Below are positions 8,427 to 15,160 of a stretch of 64,000 nucleotides of DNA, one piece after another. The stretch is taken from NCBI GenBank assembly GCA_902364065.1, contig CABJCJ010000001.1, positions 124,001-188,000 of the forward strand, read 5' to 3'. The translations under genes and the position numbers were made by a program. This DNA is from Veillonellaceae bacterium SB90. Lineage in GTDB: Bacteria; Bacillota; Negativicutes; Selenomonadales; Selenomonadaceae. The stretch's first letter is position 1, and every line of letters begins with the position of its first letter. The notes below the pieces were generated by a model. It was not told the DNA's origin, made no database searches, and saw only the letters and a list, made by a program, of their open reading frames with translations.

Positions 8427-9039
8427 TCATTCACTCATTCGTACGGGGTTGCGCCTGTTACTGAAGGGCGAACCGGGATTTGAGGTTACAGCAGAGGCTG
8501 GGACTGCGGAAGAAGCATTGGCAAAACTTGACCAGCAGCCGGTGGATTTGATGATTCTTGATATTTCCATGCCTGGCATGGGCGGGTTGGAATGCATTGC
8601 AGAAGCAAGGCGCCGATATCCCTCTCTGCGCATCATTGTCTTGAGTATGCATGAAGATGATTCATATATCCGTAAGGCGATGCAGCTCGGAGCCAATGGG
8701 TATATTCCGAAAAGTTCTGCCGATGATGAACTGCTGGATGCCGTGCGCGCTGTAGCTGCTGGACGCTTTTATCTGAGCCGGAATGCGGAACAATCCCTGT
8801 TTCAGGCTCTTTTCCAGACCTGCGACAAGCAGGATAATCCCCTGGACCGTCTCAGTCCGCGGGAGTTTGAAGTATTTACATATCTGGTTCATGGCTATAC
8901 GATTACCGAGATCGGTCAGAAACTCCATTTAAGTGTGAAAACGATTGACACGCATAAGACCAAGCTTATGGAAAAGTTGGGCTGCATGAAACGCAGTGAA
9001 CTCGTGACCATAGCACTGCAATATCGGATTTTGCAATGA
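8395..9039 (+). CDS. NarL/FixJ-family response regulator (HptR-like)
   Basis: DNA-binding response regulator, about 214 residues. The N-terminal receiver domain shows the acidic pair in LVDDH, the phosphoacceptor Asp in MILDISMPGMGG and the switch Lys in YIPKSS. The C-terminal LuxR-type helix-turn-helix runs from LSPREFEVFTYL to SVKTIDTHKTKLMEKLG. It overlaps the kinase gene. Start choice is uncertain: ATG 8395 is given, but TTG 8401 is better spaced from GGGG at 8391-8394 and would give the usual short N-terminus before LVDDH. Its expected target is the transporter gene 138 bases downstream, whose upstream region contains repeated GATATC-type half sites. Confidence 0.9.
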   Translation: MKLLKIMLVDDHSLIRTGLRLLLKGEPGFEVTAEAGTAEEALAKLDQQPVDLMILDISMPGMGGLECIAEARRRYPSLRIIVLSMHEDDSYIRKAMQLGANGYIPKSSADDELLDAVRAVAAGRFYLSRNAEQSLFQALFQTCDKQDNPLDRLSPREFEVFTYLVHGYTITEIGQKLHLSVKTIDTHKTKLMEKLGCMKRSELVTIALQYRILQ

Positions 9040-9105
9040 GTGTGCGGGTAGGAATTTTTCCGATGGCAGAGGGAAAATATCTGAAGCAGAATGCAGAAGT
9101 GCTCT

Positions 9106-9161
9106 GATATCGGAATACTGATAATTCACATACAATAAAGATATCAAATTCCTGATATTCT
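9106..9161 (+). promoter_or_regulatory. repeated half sites and -10 box before the organophosphate transporter
   Basis: Two related blocks, GATATCGGAATACTGATA at 9106-9123 and GATATCAAATTCCTGATATT at 9141-9160, flank a TACAAT at 9131-9136. No -35 element is found 16-18 bases upstream of that -10, and the first block covers this position, as expected of a promoter that needs an activator. The candidate activator is the NarL-type regulator encoded just upstream. This is inference from position and repetition only. Confidence 0.4.
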
Positions 9162-9177
9162 GAATGGAGTGAAGAAC

Positions 9178-10602
9178 ATGATATCTTTGTTGAAACCGCG
9201 TCAAGTTCGTACCCGTGTCCCGAACGATCAGATTCAGCGCATCTATCGGTCGTTTCGCTTGCGTACCTTGCTGGGAATCACCATCGGCTATGCATGCTTC
9301 TATGTGGTGCGCAATAATTTTGCGCTATCGACGCCGTATCTCAAGGCGGATTTGGATCTTTCTGCCGGCAGTATTGGCTTGCTCAGCAGCTATATGCTGA
9401 TTGCTTATGGTTGCAGCAAAGGCTATATGAGCAGCTTTGCGGATAAGGCGGATCCCAAACGTTTCATGGCCCTCGGACTTCTGCTCTGTGCCTTCATCAA
9501 TATACTGCTGGGCTTCAGCTCAGGATTCATGGCAATTTCTGCGCTTGTCATCCTTCTTGGCACGTTTCAGGGAATGGGGGTTGGCCCCTGCTTCATTTCC
9601 ATGGCCAAATGGTATCCGAAGAAGGAACGCGGTATCATCGGCGCCATCTGGAATACGTCACATAATCTTGGTGGTGGTATAGTAGCGCCGATTGTCACAG
9701 CAGGATTTTTCCTGTTTGGTACGGAACATTGGCAGGTGGCCAGTTATATCTTCCCTGCCATGATTGCCGTCATTGGTGCTGTCGTTGTTCTCTGCCTGGT
9801 CAAAGGTGCTCCTGAAAATGAAGGCCTGCCGAAACTGAGTGAGATAGTCCCCAATGATGAAAGCCTGGATAATCTTACACAGGATGACCGTACCGTCAAG
9901 AATATGAGTTCCTGGCAGATTTTCAAGACCTATGTCTTGCCAAATAAGAATGTCTGGTGTGTTTCACTCGTTGATACTTTCGTTTATACGGTTCGTTTCG
10001 GCATGCTGACCTGGATGCCGATTTACCTCTTGCAGGTGAAGGGCTTTACAAAAGCAGAAATGGCCATTGCCTTTCTCGTCTTTGAATGGGCAGCTATTCC
10101 GACGACTCTTTTTTCCGGTGTAATATCGGACAAGCTTTTTAAAGGGTATCGCATGCCGCCTGCCATCATCAGCATGATCCTGATCTTTGGCTGCATCATT
10201 GGATACTGGCAGAGTGATTCCTTGTTGGAAACGACAGTCTTTGCGGCTATTGTCGGCTGCTTAATTTATGTACCGCAGTTCCTGGCTTCCGTACAGACGA
10301 TGGAAATCGTTCCTTCTTATGCTGTTGGCTCGGCTGTAGGGTTGAGAGGATTCATGAGTTATGTTATCGGCACCTCCTTTGGCACGAGCATCTTCGGTGT
10401 CGTCGTAGACCGTGTCGGCTGGAACGGGGGCTTTTATATTTTGTTTACGGCGGTTATCCTTTGCTTGCTGTTCTGCGTGCTCACGCATCTTGGGGCAGTA
10501 AAACTTCATCGGCAGCTTGCTGTACAAGGCGCAGAGACAACTCCAGCATCGGCGCCGGCTGATCATGTGTCCCGGAAGCTGGAAACAAATTCTTACAATT
10601 GA
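9178..10602 (+). CDS. organophosphate:phosphate antiporter, MFS (UhpT/GlpT/PgtP family)
   Basis: Major-facilitator membrane protein of 474 residues with about twelve hydrophobic segments. It belongs to the organophosphate:phosphate antiporter group: the N-terminus has TIGYACFYVVRNNFALSTPY, followed by GSIGLLSSYMLIAYGCSK, the KWYPKKERG loop and NTSHNLGGGIVAPI, all typical of UhpT/GlpT/UhpC. It would exchange a sugar phosphate, glycerol-3-phosphate or phosphoglycerate for inorganic phosphate. The ATG at 9178 was preferred over GTG 9169 because GGAG at 9166-9169 is then correctly spaced. The gene follows a sensor-kinase-regulator trio on the same strand, so substrate-induced expression is likely. 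The exact substrate cannot be told from sequence. Confidence 0.85.
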   Translation: MISLLKPRQVRTRVPNDQIQRIYRSFRLRTLLGITIGYACFYVVRNNFALSTPYLKADLDLSAGSIGLLSSYMLIAYGCSKGYMSSFADKADPKRFMALGLLLCAFINILLGFSSGFMAISALVILLGTFQGMGVGPCFISMAKWYPKKERGIIGAIWNTSHNLGGGIVAPIVTAGFFLFGTEHWQVASYIFPAMIAVIGAVVVLCLVKGAPENEGLPKLSEIVPNDESLDNLTQDDRTVKNMSSWQIFKTYVLPNKNVWCVSLVDTFVYTVRFGMLTWMPIYLLQVKGFTKAEMAIAFLVFEWAAIPTTLFSGVISDKLFKGYRMPPAIISMILIFGCIIGYWQSDSLLETTVFAAIVGCLIYVPQFLASVQTMEIVPSYAVGSAVGLRGFMSYVIGTSFGTSIFGVVVDRVGWNGGFYILFTAVILCLLFCVLTHLGAVKLHRQLAVQGAETTPASAPADHVSRKLETNSYN

Positions 10603-10619
10603 ATTGAATGCAGGAATGC

Positions 10620-10657
10620 AAAATCCCGGCTGGGTTTAATCTCAGCCGGGATTTCTT
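10620..10657. terminator. bidirectional terminator between transporter and ohrR-like gene
   Basis: A 12-base inverted repeat AAATCCCGGCTG / CAGCCGGGATTT (10621-10632 and 10643-10654) with A- and T-rich flanks. It lies between convergent genes and can serve both. Confidence 0.85.
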
Positions 10658-10673
10658 ATGTGCAGGAGAGTAT

Positions 10674-11129
10674 TCAGCGCAGCCCCTGCAGGATCTTATA
10701 GAGTTCTGCTTTCATGGTTTCAATCTCGTCGGGGGAGAGAATGACTCCTGCTTCGGTCAGATGACAGCCCATCTGCTTCGGCACGTTCTTGGCCTGTTCC
10801 TTGAGCGCCATACCGTCTTCTGTCAGGATGGCATTGACGACGCGCTCGTCCTCGGCGCTGCGCCGGCGTTCGATATAGCCGAGCTGCTCGAGTTTCTTGA
10901 GTACGGGCGTCAACGTGCCGGAATCCAGGTAGAGACGATGTCCAAGATCACGCACGGATATCGCCTTCTTTTCCCAGAGCACCATCATGGTCACATATTG
11001 CGTATAAGTCAGGCCGATGGCCTTGAGGAAGGGGTGATACGCCGCCACGATCTTGCGGGCACAGGCATATATGGGAAAGCAGAGCTGCTTATCGAGCAAG
11101 AGTAAATCATCTTCGTGTTTTTGTGTCAT
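10674..11129 (-). CDS. MarR-family peroxide-sensing regulator (OhrR-like)
   Basis: Winged-helix repressor of 151 residues. The N-terminal stretch LLLLDKQLCFPIYA carries Cys17 at the place of the single reactive cysteine of OhrR proteins, which is oxidised by organic hydroperoxides. The wing and recognition region runs from VRDLGHRLYLDSGTLTPVLKKLE to ERRRSAEDERVV, the usual MarR/OhrR signature. The start is supported by AAAGGAT ahead of the ATG. It is divergent from a rubrerythrin gene, and the intergenic region holds an inverted repeat overlapping the rubrerythrin promoter. It therefore probably represses that peroxide-detoxifying gene until the cysteine is oxidised. No ohr gene is next to it, which is unusual for the family. 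Confidence 0.82.
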   Translation of the reverse strand: MTQKHEDDLLLLDKQLCFPIYACARKIVAAYHPFLKAIGLTYTQYVTMMVLWEKKAISVRDLGHRLYLDSGTLTPVLKKLEQLGYIERRRSAEDERVVNAILTEDGMALKEQAKNVPKQMGCHLTEAGVILSPDEIETMKAELYKILQGLR

Positions 11130-11231
11130 ATGGCATCCTTTCTGCGGTTCATAATAAGAATCCTTACGTGTATCATGTGCTTAATTATAGTATAGCAGAT
11201 TTTTCAGGAACCATAAATAAAATTTTTTAAA

Positions 11232-11267
11232 ATTGTATTTGACAAAATTAATTTGATACAATATAAT
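11232..11267 (+). promoter_or_regulatory. rubrerythrin promoter with embedded inverted repeat (probable OhrR-type operator)
   Basis: TTGACA at 11239-11244, a 17-base spacer and TATAAT at 11262-11267 form a consensus promoter. The exact inverted arms ATTGTAT (11232-11238) and ATACAAT (11256-11262) bracket the -35 and spacer; the sequence between them is AT-rich and itself partly palindromic, like known OhrR operators. A bound repressor would block polymerase. Repressor identity is inferred from the divergent neighbour. Confidence 0.65.
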
Positions 11268-11323
11268 TAAACCATACCAATTGACGGTAGATATTGTGTA
11301 TGAATCGAACAGGAGGAAAAACG

Positions 11324-11869
11324 ATGAGCTTGAATGGAATCATGAAAGGTACGGAACTGGAAGATGTTATGAAGAGTCTGATGCAGGGCGAGGCCAATGG
11401 CGTCATGATGTACTATGCGCTGGCACAGCTCGCACGTGAGCAGGGCTTTGAGGATGCGGCAGAGAGCTTCATCGAGGCTGCCAATGAAGAGGCTGTCCAC
11501 GCTGGCTTCTATGCTGTTCTGAGCGGCAAGTATCCGTCGGATTTCTGGGGCCTCGTACGCGGCATCCAGAAAGCTGAGACGAATGGCGAAGCACAGATCA
11601 AGGCACTCGCCGACCAGGTCCGTGCTGCTGGCCATGCTGAGGCAGCTGATCAGATGGACGTCTTCGCTCGTCAGGAAGGCGGCCACGGTGTTCGCCTGCA
11701 GAAGCTGCTCGACAAGTACCAGAAGCATGCAGAAGCACCAGTTGGCCAGAAGGTCTATGTCTGCCCGGTCTGCGGCTATGAGCATGTCGGCGATATCAAC
11801 GATGAAGATGATTCCTACGTCTGCCCAATCTGCGGCCAGTCAAAGAGCGCCTTCATCCTGAAGAAATAA
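11324..11869 (+). CDS. rubrerythrin (NADH peroxidase type)
   Basis: Non-haem di-iron peroxidase of 181 residues that reduces hydrogen peroxide in anaerobes. The N-terminal ferritin-like four-helix domain includes GEANGVMMYYALAQLAREQG and AANEEAVHAGFYAVLSG, supplying the Glu/His di-iron ligands. The C-terminus is a rubredoxin-like domain with CPVCGYEHVGD and CPICGQSKSAF. AGGAGG at 11311-11316 supports the ATG at 11324; an earlier in-frame ATG at 11294 is not needed. It has its own consensus promoter overlapped by an inverted repeat and sits divergent from a peroxide-sensing regulator, so induction by peroxides is likely. The rubredoxin gene near 4.6 kb is a possible electron donor. Confidence 0.93.
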   Translation: MSLNGIMKGTELEDVMKSLMQGEANGVMMYYALAQLAREQGFEDAAESFIEAANEEAVHAGFYAVLSGKYPSDFWGLVRGIQKAETNGEAQIKALADQVRAAGHAEAADQMDVFARQEGGHGVRLQKLLDKYQKHAEAPVGQKVYVCPVCGYEHVGDINDEDDSYVCPICGQSKSAFILKK

Positions 11870-11950
11870 ACAGCATATGAACACATCGCGCAGCCGAATC
11901 TATAGGCTGTCTCCCAACTCCCAAATGAAGCAGATTGAGGTGCAATAGCA

Positions 11951-12292
11951 ATGGATAACCAAAACGTAATCGATGCCTTTCACATGATGTGGGACAATTT
12001 TCCCGAACCCGTCATGCTCATCCAGAAGAGCCGTCAGATTTACGCTGTCAACAAGAAAGCGGCGTCGATGGGACTCAACACGGAGATGAAATGCTCTCAA
12101 ATCGGTACAAAACCACATCGCGGCTGTCTCTGCAACAAAGCAGCAGATGAGAAAAAAGCCGTTTACATCACTTATGAGACCCCCTTGGGACAGGCCTATG
12201 GCTACTGGATACCGGTTGCCGGTCATGAAGAATATCTGCTTCATTTTGGCGTGGGATATACGTTTGAATACCCAAAATCGGAACTCAGATAA
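11951..12292 (+). CDS. small PAS-like protein with cysteine pair, unknown function
   Basis: A 113-residue single-domain protein with no signal peptide or membrane helix. The opening FHMMWDNFPEPVMLIQKSRQ and following AVNKKAASMG look like the start of a PAS domain. The middle contains C-S-Q-I-G-T-K-P-H-R-G-C-L-C, three cysteines and a histidine that could bind metal or respond to redox state. The ending, HEEYLLHFGVGYTFEY, fits the last PAS strands. There is no output domain. It has a GAGGTG binding site and its own terminator. It follows rubrerythrin by 81 bases, so a link with oxidative stress is conceivable but unproven. I do not recognise a named family. Confidence 0.6.
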   Translation: MDNQNVIDAFHMMWDNFPEPVMLIQKSRQIYAVNKKAASMGLNTEMKCSQIGTKPHRGCLCNKAADEKKAVYITYETPLGQAYGYWIPVAGHEEYLLHFGVGYTFEYPKSELR

Positions 12293-12340
12293 TCCCTATT
12301 GCAGCAACTTCGCGTGGATAACTCCCTCTCTATTGCGAAA

Positions 12341-12387
12341 CAGCAAAAATCGGTGTATGGATCTGTGCGCCGATTTTTGCTGCTTTT
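12341..12387 (+). terminator. terminator after the PAS-like gene
   Basis: CAGCAAAAATCGG at 12341-12353 is exactly complementary to CCGATTTTTGCTG at 12370-12382, followed by CTTTT. A long stem ahead of the tadA promoter. Confidence 0.75.
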
Positions 12388-12414
12388 ATGGCGTTTTGTG
12401 GATGACATGCCCTA

Positions 12415-12423
12415 TGATATAAT
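12415..12423 (+). promoter_or_regulatory. extended -10 promoter of tadA
   Basis: TGATATAAT gives a TGn extension plus a perfect TATAAT at 12418-12423, 38 bases before the tadA start. The -35 region (TTTGTG at 12395-12400) is weak, as extended -10 promoters allow. Confidence 0.55.
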
Positions 12424-12461
12424 AAAGACGAAAATCTGTATTTGAGAAACGGGGGATGGTC

Positions 12462-12956
12462 ATGCGAGAAGATGCGGATTATATGAGGATGGCGCTTGAG
12501 GAGGCGCAGAAGGCATATGATCTTGGCGAGGTGCCGATTGGTGCGGTGCTTGTCGATGCGGACGGCGAGGTTGTTGCGCGCGGCCACAATATGCGCGAGG
12601 TCTGGCACGACGCCACGGCGCATGCCGAGATGATTGCGATACGTGAGGCCTGCGAAAAGCAGGGCCGCTGGCGGCTTTCGGGGCTTACGCTCTACGTGAC
12701 GATTGAGCCGTGTCCGATGTGTGCGGGGGCCATTGTCATGAGCCGTGTCGACCGCGTGGTTTACGGCAGCACCGATGCGAGGGCCGGAGCCTGCGAATCG
12801 GTGTTCAATATTCCCGGGAATCCGACGCTCAATCACCGCCCGGAGATGACGGCCGGTGTCCTGCAGCAGGAGTGCGCGGACATCATGAAGCGTTTCTTCA
12901 AGGAACGGCGGGGTCAGCGCAAACGCGCAAAACAGGAAAAGCAGGCAGCAAATTGA
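12462..12956 (+). CDS. tadA: tRNA-specific adenosine deaminase TadA
   Basis: Deaminates A34 to inosine in the tRNA-Arg(ACG) wobble position. About 164 residues of the cytidine/deoxycytidylate deaminase fold. The zinc-binding and catalytic elements are HAEMIAI (His ligand and proton-shuttling Glu) and PCPMCAGAI (two Cys ligands), with the family segments GEVPIGAVLV and RVVYGSTDARAGA. The ATG at 12462 is preferred to the in-frame ATG at 12456 because the GGGGGA at 12451-12456 is then spaced correctly. Its last codons overlap the left arm of a bidirectional terminator shared with the convergent phytase gene. Confidence 0.94.
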   Translation: MREDADYMRMALEEAQKAYDLGEVPIGAVLVDADGEVVARGHNMREVWHDATAHAEMIAIREACEKQGRWRLSGLTLYVTIEPCPMCAGAIVMSRVDRVVYGSTDARAGACESVFNIPGNPTLNHRPEMTAGVLQQECADIMKRFFKERRGQRKRAKQEKQAAN

Positions 12957-12972
12957 AGCTGCCTGCTTTTCT
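12941..12972. terminator. bidirectional terminator between tadA and the phytase gene
   Basis: GCAGGCAGC at 12941-12949 pairs with GCTGCCTGC at 12958-12966, followed by TTTTCTT; on the other strand the stem is followed by TTTTCC. The left arm is inside the tadA coding end. Confidence 0.85.
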
Positions 12973-12988
12973 TGTATGTGGTCTGTTT

Positions 12989-13873
12989 TTATGGTGCTGA
13001 CTGGGATGGCTGTGCAAGCCAATGGCTCCAGCTCGTCATAAAATCTTGGTCGCGATTGTCTCTGATGTATGTGTGGAACTTCTCAAGCCATGGCAGATAG
13101 CCGGCTTGCACGAGGTCGGCGCCACCGAGGGCTTTTTGATGCGCGGCGGCTTCTGCGGCGGAATGGTCCGGCTGCTCCAGCAGTTCGTATAAGGTCATGA
13201 AGGTCGTCGTGCGTCCTTGTCCGGCCTGGCAGTGGAAGAAGAGCCAGCCGTGCTCACGGGGCAGGCTGCGGTAGAAGGCGACGAAGTCGTCGATGGCCTG
13301 CGGCTCGGGCCAGCTCATATCCGTGGCTGCAAAGCGTTCGTAGCCGTAGCCAAGGGAACGGGCGAAGTGGCGTTCTGTTTCCCAGCTGCTGATTGTGCCG
13401 GCGAACGGAGCGGCAATCGCGAGCTGGTCGGCCTTGCCTATCGGCATGGCGATGACAGCGGTCTGCATGGCCGCTGCGAGCTGATGGCTCTCGCGTGCTT
13501 CCACTTCCGACGCGCCAAGGCCGCGGTTGGCTGCATTTTGCTCCGTGTGCCAGCTCACAGCCGCGCCGTTCAGGAAGCCGTGTGATTCCTGCCGGAGATC
13601 GATGATCCATAATGGCGTGCTGATAGGGAGGCCGAGTTCCTGCCGCAGATTTTTCAGTGTTTCCGGCGTCGGCTGATTGCCGCCGGCAATCTTCAGCTGC
13701 GCATCACTGCGGAAATTGCGCGGTCTCACCTGAGCCGGGTCGGCATCGAGGCGCCAGGAACCGGGATTTGCTGCCTGCACGTCGGCGGACAGCAGGCAGA
13801 GGAGTGCGAGGCAGGTGCAGATTGCGCAGAGAAGGCTGTTCATTCTGATTGTCATTGTGATGATTCTATTCAT
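12989..13873 (-). CDS. secreted protein-tyrosine-phosphatase-like phytase (inositol phosphatase)
   Basis: Dephosphorylates inositol phosphates such as phytate by a cysteine-phosphatase mechanism. 294 residues: an N-terminal signal peptide (hydrophobic core about residues 12-30, ending SADVQA near 34), then a PTP-like fold. The P-loop is HCQAGQGRTTT with nucleophile Cys215 and Arg221; the WPD-type loop with the general acid is ATDMSWPEP (Asp185). The flanking text, IDDFVAFYRSLP before the P-loop and a tail ending in SWSHWL, closely follows the Selenomonas ruminantium enzyme as I remember it. It is somewhat shorter than that enzyme. GAAAGGA supports the start at 13873. The gene points back toward tadA and its promoter lies near a broken MATE gene, suggesting it was inserted here. 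Confidence 0.85.
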   Translation of the reverse strand: MNRIITMTIRMNSLLCAICTCLALLCLLSADVQAANPGSWRLDADPAQVRPRNFRSDAQLKIAGGNQPTPETLKNLRQELGLPISTPLWIIDLRQESHGFLNGAAVSWHTEQNAANRGLGASEVEARESHQLAAAMQTAVIAMPIGKADQLAIAAPFAGTISSWETERHFARSLGYGYERFAATDMSWPEPQAIDDFVAFYRSLPREHGWLFFHCQAGQGRTTTFMTLYELLEQPDHSAAEAAAHQKALGGADLVQAGYLPWLEKFHTYIRDNRDQDFMTSWSHWLAQPSQSAP

Positions 13874-13950
13874 AGTGCGTTCCTTTCAATCTGTTATTAA
13901 GGCTGTGAGACAGAAGGTGAAACGGGGGCGGCTGTCTTACCGTACCTTTA

Positions 13951-13980
13951 AGTATACACGAACAGAAGCCGTTTCGTCAT
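13951..13980 (-). promoter_or_regulatory. probable promoter of the phytase gene
   Basis: On the minus strand ATGACG (13980-13975), an 18-base spacer and TATACT (13956-13951). It lies about 80 bases upstream of the phytase start, just outside the MATE remnant. Confidence 0.4.
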
Positions 13981-13991
13981 GGTGTCATCAC

Positions 13992-14231
13992 AACGGGAAA
14001 ATCATTTCGGGTGCCATGCGCGGCTACGGCTATTCGCTGCCGCCGGCGCTCCTGATGATGCTCACGATCTGCGGCGTTCGCATCGGCTGGATCTATACGG
14101 CGTTTGCGGCCGTGCCGACGTTCTTCATTATCATGCTCTCGTATCCGATCAGCTGGGCTGTGACGGTTGTCCTGCTGCTCGTCATTTACCGGTTCTACTG
14201 CAGGAATCTCACGGTACCCCGGCGGGGATGA
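13992..14231 (+). pseudogene. 3' remnant of a MATE-family efflux transporter gene
   Basis: About 79 codons matching only the last two membrane helices of MATE multidrug/Na+ antiporters. The stretch from GKIISGAMRGYGYSLPPALL through CGVRIGWIYTAF to LSYPISWAVTV is the typical C-terminal pattern. Normal MATE proteins have about 450 residues and twelve helices; everything upstream is missing. The frame stays open upstream to 13815, but that part overlaps the divergent phytase gene and shows no MATE features. The remnant is therefore a leftover of a gene whose 5' part was deleted or replaced, probably when the phytase gene arrived. It is unlikely to be functional. Confidence 0.7.
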
Positions 14232-14288
14232 TGGGCCATGCCATGGACAGGATGCATCAATTGTCGTGCAATATTCGTCCATATCCAT

Positions 14289-14333
14289 TATAATGAATAT
14301 AATTGACCGTGACGATGGGAAATCCGTCACGGC
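14289..14333 (+). promoter_or_regulatory. -10 box and leader hairpin before the MBL hydrolase gene
   Basis: A perfect TATAAT at 14289-14294 without a good -35. It is followed by CCGTGACG (14307-14314) pairing with CGTCACGG (14326-14333) in the presumed untranslated leader of about 100 bases. No T-run follows, so this is not a terminator. Confidence 0.35.
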
Positions 14334-14403
14334 AGGTGAGCCATCTGCTGCCGGAACGAGTTGCACGGATGGCAGGACAGCAAGATGAGGTGATAGCATA
14401 CAG

Positions 14404-15141
14404 ATGGATATTTCGATGACCTATTTGCTCAACAGCGGTTTTCTCGTGCGTGTGGGCCGCGTGCTGCTGGTCTTTGACGATTACAAGGACCCGAGCCATG
14501 CCGTGGACGAGGCTGTGGCAGCCGATGACTTTGACCAGCTTTACGTCTTTGCCTCGCATGCGCATTTCGACCATTTTGACCCGCACATCGGGCTTTACGC
14601 CGATGCCGTAAACCAGTACATCTTCGGCTATGACATCCGCCATACGAAGCGCGTGCGCGCCTTTCCGCAGGATAAGGTGCAGTTTCTGGCCACGTACAGT
14701 CATTGGGAGGATGAGGACCTGTCGGTTGAATCCTTTGATTCGACGGATACTGGTGTCTCCTTTCTCGTGACGCTCAAGCAGCAGGGCGTTCGCATCTTCC
14801 ATGCCGGGGATTTCAACTGGTGGGATTGGGATGGCGAAGACCGCGAGACGCGGAAACTCGCTGAGAACGCTTTCCGCAAACAGATGAAGAAGCTGCAGGG
14901 CCTGCAGGCCGACGTTGCGTTCTTCCCGGTGGACGGACGCCTTGGCGGGCAGCTCGACAAGGGCGCGAAGGAATTCTGCGCGGAAACGGATATCGGTGCA
15001 CTCGTGACGATGCATTCCGTGGGATATCCGGCCTGGCAGCCACCGGCAGGCTTTTTCCGTCCTGGCCATGAGGTGCCGATCTGGTCACCGCGTGAGCCCG
15101 GGGAAAAAAATGTGCTGCGTGATGGCAGGCTATTGAAATGA
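14404..15141 (+). CDS. metallo-beta-lactamase-fold hydrolase
   Basis: A 245-residue MBL-fold protein, probably cytoplasmic (no signal peptide). The metal-binding motif HAHFDHF lies near residue 56, and further conserved elements follow: FHAGDFNWW near 136, and VTMHSVGYPAW toward the end. It most resembles the UlaG-like/general MBL hydrolase group, whose members act on varied esters, lactones or phosphodiesters, so no substrate can be named. It is a single gene with a 5' leader containing a hairpin, between a MATE remnant and a cyclophilin gene; neighbours give no hint of its role. Confidence 0.8.
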   Translation: MDISMTYLLNSGFLVRVGRVLLVFDDYKDPSHAVDEAVAADDFDQLYVFASHAHFDHFDPHIGLYADAVNQYIFGYDIRHTKRVRAFPQDKVQFLATYSHWEDEDLSVESFDSTDTGVSFLVTLKQQGVRIFHAGDFNWWDWDGEDRETRKLAENAFRKQMKKLQGLQADVAFFPVDGRLGGQLDKGAKEFCAETDIGALVTMHSVGYPAWQPPAGFFRPGHEVPIWSPREPGEKNVLRDGRLLK

Positions 15142-15160
15142 CAGGAGGAGATGGGGTAGA

